Assembly (NCBI GenBank): GCA_049999725.1
Contig: JBNGIS010008376.1
Span: 1-37,980, forward strand
Direction of reading: 5' to 3'
Source: Haplomitrium mnioides
Lineage: Eukaryota > Marchantiophyta > Haplomitriopsida > Calobryales
Length of the DNA stretch: 37,980 nt
Part shown: piece by piece, positions 20,044 to 29,676 of the stretch
Position numbering within the stretch: position 1 is the first letter of the stretch
Layout: every line of letters begins with the position of its first letter
Position numbers and translations under genes: made by a program
The notes under the pieces: model-generated
Told to the model about the DNA's origin: nothing
The model's input: the letters and a program-made list of their open reading frames with translations, nothing else
The model's database searches: none

Positions 20044-22520
20044 GTGGCGCCGTCCGATGCCGCCCCGCAGAGAGGTACACTGACCGTCGCGCTACCCGGC
20101 TGTTGACCCGCTGACTTCTAGACTGCCATGTCATCCCCAAGCGGCTGACCCTTTGTATAAGAACTATGAAGACTTCCATTTTTTCCCCCGTTGGATTGGT
20201 GATGGATCCTCTTTTCGGCACCACATCTTCTTCTCTCAGATCTGCGCTGGATCGCTTTTTCGGCATCTTATGGTTAGATCTGTAACTCGTCACCAATTCG
20301 GTTGATCCCTTCTCGTTTCTCTTTCTCGAACTTGTGATAGATGGCTGCTTCAGCATTGGTTGCTTCTCCTTCAATAGGAGATAAATCTTTGTTTCACCTC
20401 CCTTTCTTCCTATGCTGGAGCTGCGCTATATTCTCGTTTCGGCAGCCCTTGTTAACCCCCTTCGGAACCTTGTTAAGTGGGCTCTCCACTTAGAGAGACC
20501 ACTCGGAACCATATTAAGTGGGTCGGCCCACATCGGATGGCACATCGGAACCCCCTTAAGTGGGCTCCGCCTTCGATTTATCACCCTTTCGGCTCCATGT
20601 TTCCTTTCCGGCCAGATCTTTGATTTATCTCTGTTTCGATACTTGGTTCTCCTCTTGGGTTGGACTGTCGATAAGTCACCTTTTCAGCCTGTACGTTCTT
20701 CCTTTGCCAAATTATTGATATATCTTCATTTTGACATCGTCCCTTGATATAGGAACCCAGAGAGGTTCCTTCTGTTCACCAAGATATCGAAAAGTTTTAT
20801 GTAAGAACATTGAAGAAGGCTTGTTTACCTGACTTGTCGAAAAGTTTGATGTAAGAACTATGTACCCCGCGGATCCATTTCGAACTTTTGGATGACTTCC
20901 GATTTGAACTTTCAAAGTTTCCTTCCTCGCGTCCGAATCTTCGACATATCACCCTTTCGCCTGGTTAATTAACCCGCTTCAAAATCCCTCTTAACCAGTC
21001 CTCCCCACATCGGAAGACGGATCGAAACCATTTAAAGTATTTGCCCCACTTAGGAAGGCGGATTTCCGCTCCATTCTTCGGATCGGACTTACGGACCTCG
21101 GACTCGATTCCCCTCAGATCATCCTTCCACGCATAGATTTTCAACTTAAATTCTTCGCAAGTGCCTTCTGCCAATTCTTCTTCAAGGACGCAAGGGGAAT
21201 TCTTCTTCCGCAAGTAGCTCCCTCCTCGATCCCTCCTAGCTCCGCCATCCCCTGCAAGCATGCATTGCAATTCAACCTCCTCCTCTGAGCCTGCGTAATT
21301 TCCTAAGGCGATTGAATCCTTTTGGCCCCTAGGATTACGTCCCATGGCCCCATGCAAGCCCATTCCATCTTTCTCTCGATTCCTGTAACGATTCCATTCC
21401 CTCCACCTTGTTCAACCAAATCCTCGCACCACACTTGACTCTTCTCTAGGTAATTTCCTCCTCGACTCCTTTTCAATCTCTCTCTGTCATGCACAATTCA
21501 ATCCCTCCTCCTCTCATGCGAATTCTCCTATTGGCCCTTGCGCGATTCCACTTCTGATCAATCCAACCTTCAATGTTGGTTCTATTCGAGTCCTCCTCCA
21601 TTTGCGTGAAATTCTCCTGCGGTGACTTCTCCCTTTGAATCTTATCCAAATCCTCTTCCTGTGCGATCCCTCTGCAGCAGTGGTCGTTCTGCCTTGATCT
21701 CTTCGGCTACGCGAATTCCTCGTCCAAAATCAAATTGTCCTCTTGCGCAACTTCTGCTTCTGGGTCAATCATCTGCTGATCTGGTCTCCCTGCGACACTA
21801 ACTCCCATTCATGATTCAACTCCGCTACCACGATTTGCGCGATTTGATTCCCTGGCAAAACCTCTCTGCAATTCCATCCTGGCTCGACCCTTCCTTTGAC
21901 GATCAACTCATCTCCCCCCTTGCGCCGTCTGATTCCAACTACCATGCCCCTTTCAATTCCTTTCCTCTCTCCTTACCATCTAATTTCCACCTCATCCACG
22001 ATTTCTGTGGGAATTCCAGCCTCCGTTGGGCGATCCAATGTTCCCCTCCAGACACTCGATTATGCTCTCCCTCTCAATTGGATCCGATCCCCTGCTTTGC
22101 ATCAATACTTTTGCATAGGTGTCTGCGCGCCTCTTCGAGCTGATTGCCCGTCGAATGTTAGCTCCGGAAATTATCACATAAGTTCTTCCCCAAAAGATAC
22201 AAGAAGTATATAAACCTCGCACTCTTAACTTCTTTCGAGAGGCAGCCTCCTAGTGGGGTGTAAGGCCACCGCATTCCCTTCTCTGCCCCTGGACGGACCT
22301 AGTTCAGGGCTAAACCCCCAAGGGCAAGTTGTCCTCCAAGTTAGATAGTTAGGAAATTAGTGGACTTGGTTGGGCCCTCAACAATTAGATTAGTTTTATT
22401 TCTTTTTATCCTTGTCCTTTTATTTTTACTTACTCCTCAGCATGTCTTGAACCCTGTTTGTGTACATTGGAAGCACTTTTTTGAAAATTTTGCATGAAGT
22501 ACCTTAACACCCGGCTGACA

Positions 22521-22533
22521 TCACTCTCCTTTT
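22521..22533 (-). promoter_or_regulatory. Polypurine tract of giant-LTR element
   Basis: On the minus strand AAAAGGAGAGTGA directly precedes TGTCAGCC of the 3' LTR. It orients the element and fixes the LTR start. Confidence 0.8.
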
Positions 22534-22792
22534 AAATGTGAAGCGTCCCCGCGAACATCCGTTTGGCCTTTAGTGGGTTAACCTTGTAGCTCTGCGCATT
22601 GTCGTTGTTGCTCTAGCTCGAGGTAAAAGTCAGAAAACAAAACTAACAACCCTTAGAAAGAAATTACCAAAAAACATACACTCTGGTATACAATCAAAGC
22701 TTCAAATTCTTCCCTGGGTCCAACACAAAAGATGAGTCAAGAAGTGTTTTATCAACATGGACAACCAATCTGTACAACATCATACCACTCTG
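22534..22792 (-). other. 3' untranslated region of giant-LTR element
   Basis: About 260 bp between the stop of the long ORF and the polypurine tract. No motif recognised. Confidence 0.6.
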
Positions 22793-24325
22793 CTAGCCTT
22801 CCTCCCTTATCCTTGGGATACTCACACAACAGACACTTAGGAAACAAATGAAAAAACAAGGATAAACAAAGTTATTGTACATAGGGTCTACAAGAATACA
22901 ACTATATACAACGTCAGTTGCAGTGGGATTGCTTGTTACACTTTCTTCCCTGACAGCAAGACTACTGGGTTGGCTCAAGGTTAACTCCTTTTCTGGCTCC
23001 AGATGAGGTTCAACTTTCAATAACTTCTGGTCCTTTAGGCTGCAATCTTCCATCTGATCTGGCCTCTCCTCCTTTATTTGAGGTAGTTCAAACTCTAATG
23101 GGTACGTTGTGGTCCACTCCCCTTTTGCTTCGGATTCTAGGTTGAAACCATCCTTGTCCACTGATTCCCCCATTGTTTCCTCCACACCAGATTTGTTTTC
23201 CATGCTACTTGCCAGCTCTATCTGGTTAACCATCACAGTGTCCCCCGACATTTTTTCGGTTTCCCTCCCTTCCGGTTCTGCTTCTTCTACTTCAGCTTGA
23301 ATAATGTGGGGAGTAGGTGTTTGCACCTCTGCTATAAATTTTTCCAACTCTTTGACCACAGTCTCCTCCTTGTCAGCAAGGTCCTTGGTCTGGATTAAGG
23401 CAAGCTTCCTCCCTGGATTGGGATCGGGTTCCTCTTCCGGTAATTTCGAATCCTCCAAGCGGCAACTAGTTATTTCGATTATCTTGCATTCCACCACTTG
23501 AGGAGACCCTAACTCGAAGACACTTGGCAGTTGCTCGTCATGACTTCCCTCAATCGGGTTGACTGATGTCAACTCCCCTTTCAGCTCTGGCTCAGGGCTC
23601 GGCCGAGATTGGTCCTCCGGGATGCAACCTGCTATCTCGGTTGGCCTTTCTTCCTCCACTTGAGGGGGTTCTAACTCAACTACACTAGGCAGTTGCTCGT
23701 CCTCACTGCCCCCCACTGAGTACACTAATGGCAACTCCCCTTTTAACTCTAGTTGGATCCTCTCATGATCTCCTAACATGTTTGTGGATTCCCTTTCTTC
23801 TGGTTCAAATTCTTCCGCCTCAACCCGAATGATGCAAGGAGTAAGATTCTGCACTGCTACCTGGGATGCTTCCGCCTCTTGGAGCTCAATTGGATCACTT
23901 AGTAATTGCTGCTTCTCGACATGCTTCAGGTCCTCTTTGTCTTCCCTTTCCTCAGGAGTCGCCTCCAAGCTACCACCCAATTCTCCCTCCTCCACTGTTT
24001 GTGTCTGGTAGAACCAGGTGGAGTATTCTGCCTCATATTCAGAATTGCTTATGAACACTTGATTCGTACCTTTCTTAGCCTTTCGCCTTTTATTGCTCTT
24101 GCCCTTCTTGTGTTTGCCCTTCTTGTGGGACTTGGATTTTGCCTTGGCCCTTACTTGACAACAATCCTCTGAGGTAGAGGTTTCCTCCTTTGTCCAAACT
24201 GCGTCCTCCTCTTCATACTGGGGATGTGTTGCAATTGGATACTCAGACTTCTGCCCCCATGGTTCCAGGCAGTTGGAAGAAACATGTCCAAGCTGACCAC
24301 AATTCAAGCACACTATAACTATCAT
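22793..24325 (-). CDS. 510-residue Gag-like nucleocapsid protein with acidic repeat tail
   Basis: The only long intact reading frame in the window. Residues 6-19 form a CCHC zinc knuckle (C6, C9, H14, C19) as in retrotransposon nucleocapsids. Residues 59-86 are a Lys/Arg-rich patch, probably RNA-binding or nuclear targeting. From about 110 to 460 the chain is very acidic with diverged internal repeats: KGEL...DEQLPSV.EL..PQV...(195-239, 249-294) and a shorter copy KGEW...ELPQIKEERP (401-434), plus TP.II.(V/A)E..E.EPE.RE modules at 162-180 and 338-355. Residues about 484-502 are strongly hydrophobic and Cys-rich. The first Met is placed just before the knuckle; the frame stays in phase upstream to 24664 with three stops, so the true gag start was probably further 5'. 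No pol follows. I know no family matching the acidic tail; its role is unknown. Confidence 0.75.
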   Translation of the reverse strand: MIVIVCLNCGQLGHVSSNCLEPWGQKSEYPIATHPQYEEEDAVWTKEETSTSEDCCQVRAKAKSKSHKKGKHKKGKSNKRRKAKKGTNQVFISNSEYEAEYSTWFYQTQTVEEGELGGSLEATPEEREDKEDLKHVEKQQLLSDPIELQEAEASQVAVQNLTPCIIRVEAEEFEPEERESTNMLGDHERIQLELKGELPLVYSVGGSEDEQLPSVVELEPPQVEEERPTEIAGCIPEDQSRPSPEPELKGELTSVNPIEGSHDEQLPSVFELGSPQVVECKIIEITSCRLEDSKLPEEEPDPNPGRKLALIQTKDLADKEETVVKELEKFIAEVQTPTPHIIQAEVEEAEPEGRETEKMSGDTVMVNQIELASSMENKSGVEETMGESVDKDGFNLESEAKGEWTTTYPLEFELPQIKEERPDQMEDCSLKDQKLLKVEPHLEPEKELTLSQPSSLAVREESVTSNPTATDVVYSCILVDPMYNNFVYPCFFICFLSVCCVSIPRIREEG

Positions 24326-24664
24326 TTTTCTGGGTCTGGTTGTGACCCACCTATCTGGTTGTTCAGCGTGGGAGGTACATGCCCCCTTCTCTAGATTTGG
24401 CTTGATGCTCTCAAGGAGAGCCTACATTACCTCGATTTTTTAACTCATTTCTGCTAGGCGAGCTTCCTTTTCTTTGGCAGCCTTTCTGATCCTTCGCTCA
24501 TTTCTCTGCTTCTTCCTTCTTGAAGATCTCTAATCATCAGAGCTACTGCTATCGGAGTCACTATCAGAACTCTCCTCTGTTTCCTCATCGCTACTTGAAC
24601 TATCAGAAGAGTATTCTGACACATACTTAGCTCGTCTTTTCCTTCGTGTGTGGTTATGGCCCAT
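24326..24664 (-). pseudogene. 5' part of the same Gag-like frame, three stops
   Basis: In phase with the 510-codon frame, translation from ATG 24664 reads MGHNHTRRKRRAKYV, then a Ser/Asp/Glu tract (codons 16-44), a basic helix-like segment RRKKQRNERRIRKAAKEKEARLAEM, and RWVTTRPRKM leading into the knuckle. Stops are at 24530-24532 (TAG), 24440-24442 (TAA) and 24422-24424 (TAG). A Ser/Asp tract, a basic segment and then a CCHC knuckle form a plausible gag C-terminal layout; no capsid domain is visible. The copy would yield the shorter 510-residue product or nothing. Confidence 0.7.
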
Positions 24665-24747
24665 TCCTTCAATGGAGAGGAAAAATTTATTATTTGGACA
24701 GATGATAACTTAGGTTCCAGGTTTGTCTCAGGTTTTTTCAAACCTTT

Positions 24748-24765
24748 GCCCTCCTTCTAGCGCCA
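24748..24765 (-). promoter_or_regulatory. Primer-binding-site candidate of giant-LTR element
   Basis: On the minus strand TGGCGCTAGAAGGAGGGC starts 10 nt after the LTR end at 24776. Plant Tat/Athila-type Gypsy elements have a TGGCGC-initial primer site in this position. The first six bases agree; the tRNA was not identified. Confidence 0.6.
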
Positions 24766-24775
24766 AAAAAATCTA

Positions 24776-27700
24776 TGTCACCCCTTCCCTCCTCTCTTAA
24801 CACCTGGTTGAGGCTTTTTCCGGAAAAAAAGGGTGACAAAGAGTAACAAGGGTCTTTAATGAGACGGCCCCAACACCTTCGTTAATGAATTCAGGTCTTA
24901 ACGACCCTGAACTTCTCACTTAATCTTACCACACTACTCTCCAACTCACCAAACCCAAGACAGACCTGTCTTTGTCCTCACCACAAACAAAGCAAACACA
25001 ATTCAACTGATTATGGAGTACATCCACACTGTGCTTGATGCAACATTTGCTTCCAAATATTCAATGTCACCTTCTATAAATAGGAGGGTATGCAATTATT
25101 AGACGATAATGGCATGGCAGCATCCTTCTACAGTCTGCATCATAACCCCACCAAGGCTAAACACTCCTACCAAGTACTGAACTATCAGTAGGGCCAGCTA
25201 CTCCAGCACCCAAACACCCAGAGCTATCTAATTTGTTCTCTCAACAAAATGGAAAACATAACCCAAAAGCTGAATCTAACAAAATGATCTTCCTATTCAT
25301 GTAAAGAACTATCTTCATCTCTTCCTACTATCCCAACATTACTCTGCAAACACACCACACCAGAAACTCCCTGCTACTCTCTCCCCACTCACACACCCTG
25401 TCCATATAGTTTTTTAACTTCCCTCGCGAGAAGTCTTGAATTTACTTCTTCAGGTTAGGAAGAGGTCTTGTTTAACTTCCACCTCTGGAAGACAGTCCTC
25501 TCGACTGTTGGCTCACCCACTCCACCCCGAGAATTGGCTGGATCTTCCTCACAGTGCTCAGGCACTAACGTGGCTACTCCTCTCCCTTCTCCACAAGAAA
25601 GTAACTCCAACAGCAATCTCCAATTGCCTCTGGGACTGATTCTTGTGCACAAAGCAAAGCTGAGGCGGCACCAAGACCCCTTCTTGGCTGCCCCTCACGA
25701 AATACAGGCTGAAAGAATCCTCCTCTCCTCTACGTGTTGGTCCACCTCCAAATGCTGGCCTGCCTTCACATGTGAGTACACCTGAGTAGTCTGAGCCTCT
25801 AGAGCCTCCTGTCAAGCGATTTCCAGCACTCCTTGAGTCCACCTCCACCATGTGATAGCATTCCCTCACAAGTACACCCTCTCACCAGAAGTCTCACCAA
25901 AATTCTCTCCCGTGTCTCCCGCTGCTTTCTCAGCACAGAAAACTATCGGTCCCTTTCACACTAAGTAAGGTCTCCTCTATACCCCACGAATTCCCCCTTG
26001 CATTTTGGATCGTTGCTCTATTTTGACGCTAATTTGTGGAAATTTAGTGTAGATTCCAAGGATTGGTGCAGAGCTGTCGTGAATTCCAAGGATTGGGGCA
26101 GATCACTTATGAAATCCAAACGATTGGCGCAGATAGGTCATGAATTCCAAAAGATTGGCTTGCAATGTGACAAAGCTCGGCGCAAATCTGATGGCAATTT
26201 CAAGGCAAAAGTGACCCCCGATTCGAAGAATTATTTGCAGCACCGTCAACGCACCTCGTCCCTGCAGAAGTCTACGAACACTCTGAGGAATCTCCCGGAC
26301 TCCCTCGAAGCGTCACGTTTCCGCAAAACCCATGATTCCCGCAGAATCTGTAAGATTCTCGCTGATGCTCGGAGTCCCGTTGAGTGCCACGTATCCATAG
26401 AAGCCAAGATACCCGTAGAATCTCAAAGATTCCTATTGATGCCCAGTTTCCGCATAGGTGCCACATAATCCGCAAAGATTCTTGAGGAATCTCAAAGATT
26501 CCCGTTGATACCCAGTTCCCGCATGAGCGCTACATTTCCGTGGTAGCGCCGTCCAACGCCGCCCCACAGAGGGGTAGGCGGACCGTAGCGCTACCCGACC
26601 ATTGACCCGCTGACTTCTAGACTACCACGTCATCCGCAAGCGGCTGACCCTCTGTATACCAACTATCAAGACTTCCATTTTTTCCTCTGTTGAATCGGTG
26701 ATGGATCCTCTTTTCGGCACCACATCTTCTTCTGTGAGATCTGCGCTGGATCTCTTTTTCGACATCTTATGGTTAGATCTGTGACTCGTCACCAAATCGG
26801 TTGATCCCTTCTCATTTCTCTTTCTCGAACCTGTGATAGATCGCCGCTTCAGCACTGGTTGCTTCTACTTCAACAAGTGATAAATCTATGTTTCACCTCC
26901 TATTCTTCCTATGTCGGAGTTGCGCTATATTCTCGTTTCGACAGCCCTTGTTAGCCCCCTTCGGAACCCTGTTAAGTAGGCTCTCCACTTAGGGAGACCA
27001 CTCGGAACCATATTAAGTGGGTCGGCCCACATCGGATGGCACATCGGAACCCCCTTAAGTGGGCTCCGCCTTCGATTTATCACCCTTTTGGCTCCATGTT
27101 CCCTTTCCGGCCAGATCTTTGATTTATCTCTATTTCGATACTTGGTTCTCCTCTTGGGTTGGACTGTCGATAAGTCACTTTTTTGGCCTGTACGTTCTTC
27201 CTTTGCCAAATTATTGATATATCTCATTTTGACATCGTCCCTTGATATAGGAACCCTGAGAGGTTCCTTCTGTTCACCAAGATATCGAAAAGTTTTATGT
27301 AAGAACATTGAAGAAGGCTTGTTTACCTGACTTGTCAAAAATTTTGATGTAAGAACTATGTACCCCGCGGATCCATTTCAAACTTTCGAATGACTTCTGA
27401 TTCGAACTTTCAAAGTTTCCTTCCTTGCGTCCGAATCTTCGACATATCACCCTTTCGCTTGGTTAATTAACACGCTTCGGAATCCCTCTTAACCAGTCCT
27501 CCCTACATCGGAAGACGGATTGGAACCATTTAAAGTGTTTGCCCCACTTAGGAAGGTGGATTTCCACTCCGTTCTTCGGATCGGACCTACGGGCCTCGGA
27601 CTCGATTCCCCTCAGATCATCCTTCCACGCATAGATTTTCAACTTAAATTCTTCGCAAGCGCCTTCTGCCAATTCTTCTTCATGGCCGCAAGGGAAATTC

Positions 27701-29016
27701 TTCTTTTGCAAGTAGTTCCCTCCTCGATCCCTCCTAGCTCCGCTATCCCCTGCACGCCTGCATTGCAATTCAACCTCCTCCTTTTAGCCTGCGTAATTTC
27801 CTAAGGCGATTGGATCCTTTTGGCCCCTACGATTCCGTCCCATGGCCCCATGCAACCCCATTCCATCTTCCTCTCGATTCCTGTGACGATTCCATTCCCT
27901 CCACCTTGTTCAACCAAATCCTCGCAACACACTTGACTCTCCTCTAGGTAATTTCCTCCTCAACTCCTTTTCAATCTCTCTCTTTCATGCACAATTCAGT
28001 CCCTCCTCCTCTCATGCGAATTCTCCTATTGGCCCTTGCGCGATTCCACTTTTGATCAATCCAACCTTCAATGCTGGTTCTATTCGACTCCTCCTCCATT
28101 TGCGTGAAATTCTCCTACGGCGACTTCTCCCTTTGAATCCCATCCAAATCCTCTTCCTGTACGGTCCCTCTACAGCAATGGTCGTCCTGCACTGATCTCT
28201 TTGGCTACGCGAATTCCTCGTCCAAAATCAAATTGTCCTCCTGCGCAACTTCTGCTTCCAAGTCAATCTTCTACTAATCTGGTCTCCCTGCGACACTAAC
28301 TCCCATTCGTGATTCAACTCTGTTACCACGATTTGCGCGATTTGATTCCCTGGCAAAACCTCGCAGCAATTCCATCCTGGCTCGACCCTTCCTTTGACGA
28401 TCAACTCATCTCCCCCTTGCGCCGTCCGATTCCAACTGCCATGCCCCTTTCAATTCCTTTCCTCTCTCCTTACCATCCAATTTCCACCTCATCCACAATT
28501 TCTGTGAGAATGCCAGCCTCCGTTGGGCGATCCAATGTTCCCCTCTAGACACTCGATTCTGCTCTCCCTCTCAATTCAATCCGATCCCCTGCTTCGCATC
28601 AATCCTTTTGCACAGGTGTCTGCGCGCCCCTTCGAGCTGATTGCCATCGAATGTCAGCTCCGGAAATTATCCCATAAGTTCTTCCCCAAAAGACACAAGA
28701 AGTATATAATCCTCGCACTCTTAACTTCTTTCGAGAGGCAGCCCCCTAGTGGGGTGTAAGGCCACCGCATTCCCTTCTTTACCCCTAGACGGACCTAGTT
28801 CAGGGCTAAACCCCCCCAGGGCAAGTTGTCCTCCAAGTTAGATAGTTAGGAAATTAGTGGACTTGGTTGGGCCCTCAACAATTAGATTAGTTTTATTTCT
28901 TTTTATCCTTGTCCTTTTATTTTTACTTACTCCTCAGCATGTCTTGAACCCTGTTTGTGTACATTGGAAGCACTTTTTTGAAAATTTTGCATGAAGTACC
29001 TTACACGCGGCTGACA
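24776..29016 (-). repeat. Giant 5' LTR, complete (about 4.24 kb)
   Basis: On the minus strand it runs from TGTCAGCC (29016) to GGTGACA (24776), perfect 5-bp inverted termini. Its U5 end (24776-25007) is absent from the 3' LTR but matches the U5 ends of the other giant LTRs at 12540-12686 (opposite strand) and 33836-34000, with shared blocks tgtca.cccc, cttaac, ttcaggtctt. This fixes the LTR boundary well inside the shorter alignment seen between the two LTRs of this element. Confidence 0.85.
26060..26157. repeat. About 31-bp tandem repeat, second LTR copy
   Basis: Counterpart of the array at 19561-19660, with several substitutions (for example 'ggggcagatcacttatg' in the middle unit). Confidence 0.8.
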
Positions 29017-29210
29017 ATTAGCTCATGGTATGGTGTGTAATGTATATTCACCTCTCTTCTCTCCTCTCATCTTATATATCTCATCAATCAATAATACAAT
29101 AGATAATCATTCTTGTATCTAGTATTAGGATTAGCTTAATATAGTTGCTAATGATAGATTAGTAAAGTATCATCTAATCCTAGTTCTATGTTGCTCCATG
29201 TATTAGAACA
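29017..29210 (-). repeat. Copia 2 5' LTR, truncated
   Basis: On the minus strand it starts TGTTCTAATACATGG at 29210 and ends abruptly at 29017 against the TGACA/TGTCA terminus of the giant-LTR element. The 42 bases corresponding to 13550-13591 are missing, and a gap near 20 bp against the 3' LTR lies at about 29163. Confidence 0.9.
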
Positions 29211-29215
29211 CCAGT
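29211..29215. repeat. Copia 2 target-site duplication, right copy (CCAGT)
   Basis: Identical to 13545-13549. Confidence 0.92.
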
Positions 29216-29400
29216 CACTTTATGACATATTCATCCATGTATAAATGGTGGTTGTACTCTTTCCCTCGCAAGAGTATGAGAGGGTTTTAATGAGACAAAA
29301 CCTTTTTCCTTCATATAGATTCCTTTAGTAGTGTAAGAGATATTTTATCATAGGCTTTACATTTATCTTTCATGTGTTTATAACATTCCCCATGTTATAA
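29216..29400 (+). other. Copia 1 3' untranslated part, right of Copia 2
   Basis: Resumes Copia 1 after the nested insertion. It contains 'gagggttttaatgagac', matching the Copia 2 untranslated region near 13930 on the other strand. Confidence 0.8.
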
Positions 29401-29411
29401 CCAAAGAGGAG
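29401..29411 (+). promoter_or_regulatory. Copia 1 polypurine tract
   Basis: CCAAAGAGGAG directly precedes the right LTR. Confidence 0.88.
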
Positions 29412-29671
29412 TGTTACACTACATCTAGTAAGACAATTAGACTAATCAATAATTAGGTCTTAACTTATGATTAGTGTATATAACTAGGATTATGGTTAAT
29501 ACTAATCATGGGAGATTAGCACATATAACTTTGTGACCAATGAGCATGTACACATATTATTACACACACATTCATATGTTGAGAGAGAAGAGAGAAGTGG
29601 AGAGGAGATTTGCTTACCATGATATATCTTCGTTCATATTTGATTGATTGAATGAATCTTCTACTTCAACA
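29412..29671 (+). repeat. Copia 1 3' LTR
   Basis: TGTTACAC...TTCAACA, 260 bp. It aligns over its full length with 3525-3784. Confidence 0.92.
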
Positions 29672-29676
29672 GATAG
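29672..29676. repeat. Copia 1 target-site duplication, right copy (GATAG)
   Basis: Follows the terminal CA of the LTR; differs from GATGG (3520-3524) by one transition. Confidence 0.75.

Larger units (their letters stand above)
18506..22520 (-). repeat. Giant 3' LTR, truncated at its U5 end
   Basis: It aligns colinearly with 25005-29016. On the minus strand it starts TGTCAGCCGGG at 22520. It is GC-rich and full of internal short tandem repeats. Minus-strand and plus-strand open frames within it (for example 18969-19286 and 19478-19891) recur in the other LTR at 25468-25785 and nearby but have no recognisable domain, and are best read as chance frames in a repeat. Confidence 0.88.
18506..29016 (-). 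mobile_element. Giant-LTR, gag-only (TR-GAG-like) retrotransposon
   Basis: On the minus strand: a 5' LTR of about 4.24 kb (29016 to 24776, TGTCAGCC...GGTGACA), a primer-site-like TGGCGCTAGAAGG 10 nt after the LTR, a gag-like reading frame, a polypurine tract (22521-22533) and a 3' LTR (22520 to 18506). The internal region is only about 2.25 kb and contains no protease, RT, RNase H or integrase. The 3' LTR lacks its final roughly 230 bp, present in the 5' LTR at 24776-25007, and the element has no target duplication, both explained by a deletion at 18505/18506. LTRs are close to identical over long stretches (about ten differences in the first 215 aligned bases by eye). It must have depended on another element for mobility. 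Confidence 0.85.
13550..29210 (-). mobile_element. Copia 2: Ty1/Copia retrotransposon with nested giant-LTR element
   Basis: A minus-strand Copia element inserted in the 3' untranslated part of Copia 1. It has a full 255-bp 3' LTR (13550-13804), a truncated 5' LTR (29017-29210), a polypurine tract at 13805-13815 and a perfect CCAGT duplication. Reading right to left the coding order is gag C-terminus, CCHC knuckle, protease, integrase, RT, RNase H. It belongs to the same protein family as Copia 1 and shares its polypurine-tract block, but has a different LTR. The distal 42 bp of the 5' LTR, the primer site and the gag N-terminus were lost in a deletion that also trimmed the giant-LTR element at 18506. 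The LTRs show about a dozen substitutions over 194 bp plus a gap near 20 bp, fewer than Copia 1. Confidence 0.9.
3525..29671 (+). mobile_element. Copia 1: Ty1/Copia retrotransposon with nested insertions
   Basis: This is a complete-ended but defective Ty1/Copia element on the plus strand. It has two 260-bp LTRs (3525-3784 and 29412-29671), a polypurine tract directly before the right LTR and a near-perfect 5-bp target duplication. The order gag, integrase, RT, RNase H is the Copia order. Two later insertions inflate it to 26 kb: a solo giant LTR at 9265-12686 and Copia 2 at 13550-29210. Without these and their target duplications it is about 7 kb. The gag C-terminus and protease are deleted, integrase residues are substituted and RT has many stops, so it is not autonomous. 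By eye the two LTRs differ at roughly 25-30 positions, the highest divergence among the datable elements here. Confidence 0.9.

Noticed and set aside
22195-22215. tatataaac as a TATA box in the giant LTR
   Set aside because: It is on the plus strand, antisense to the element, and is altered in the other LTR (tatataatcc at about 28704).
22840-22880. Hydrophobic C-terminal stretch of the 510-residue ORF as evidence for an envelope gene
   Set aside because: One hydrophobic segment at the end of an acidic Gag-like chain, with no signal peptide, ectodomain or separate ORF; not enough for an envelope call.
25000-25010. LTR boundary and primer site at 25008
   Set aside because: This is just where the truncated 3' LTR stops aligning. 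No TGG-initial primer site follows, while 24776 has terminal symmetry, a primer site and U5 homology.
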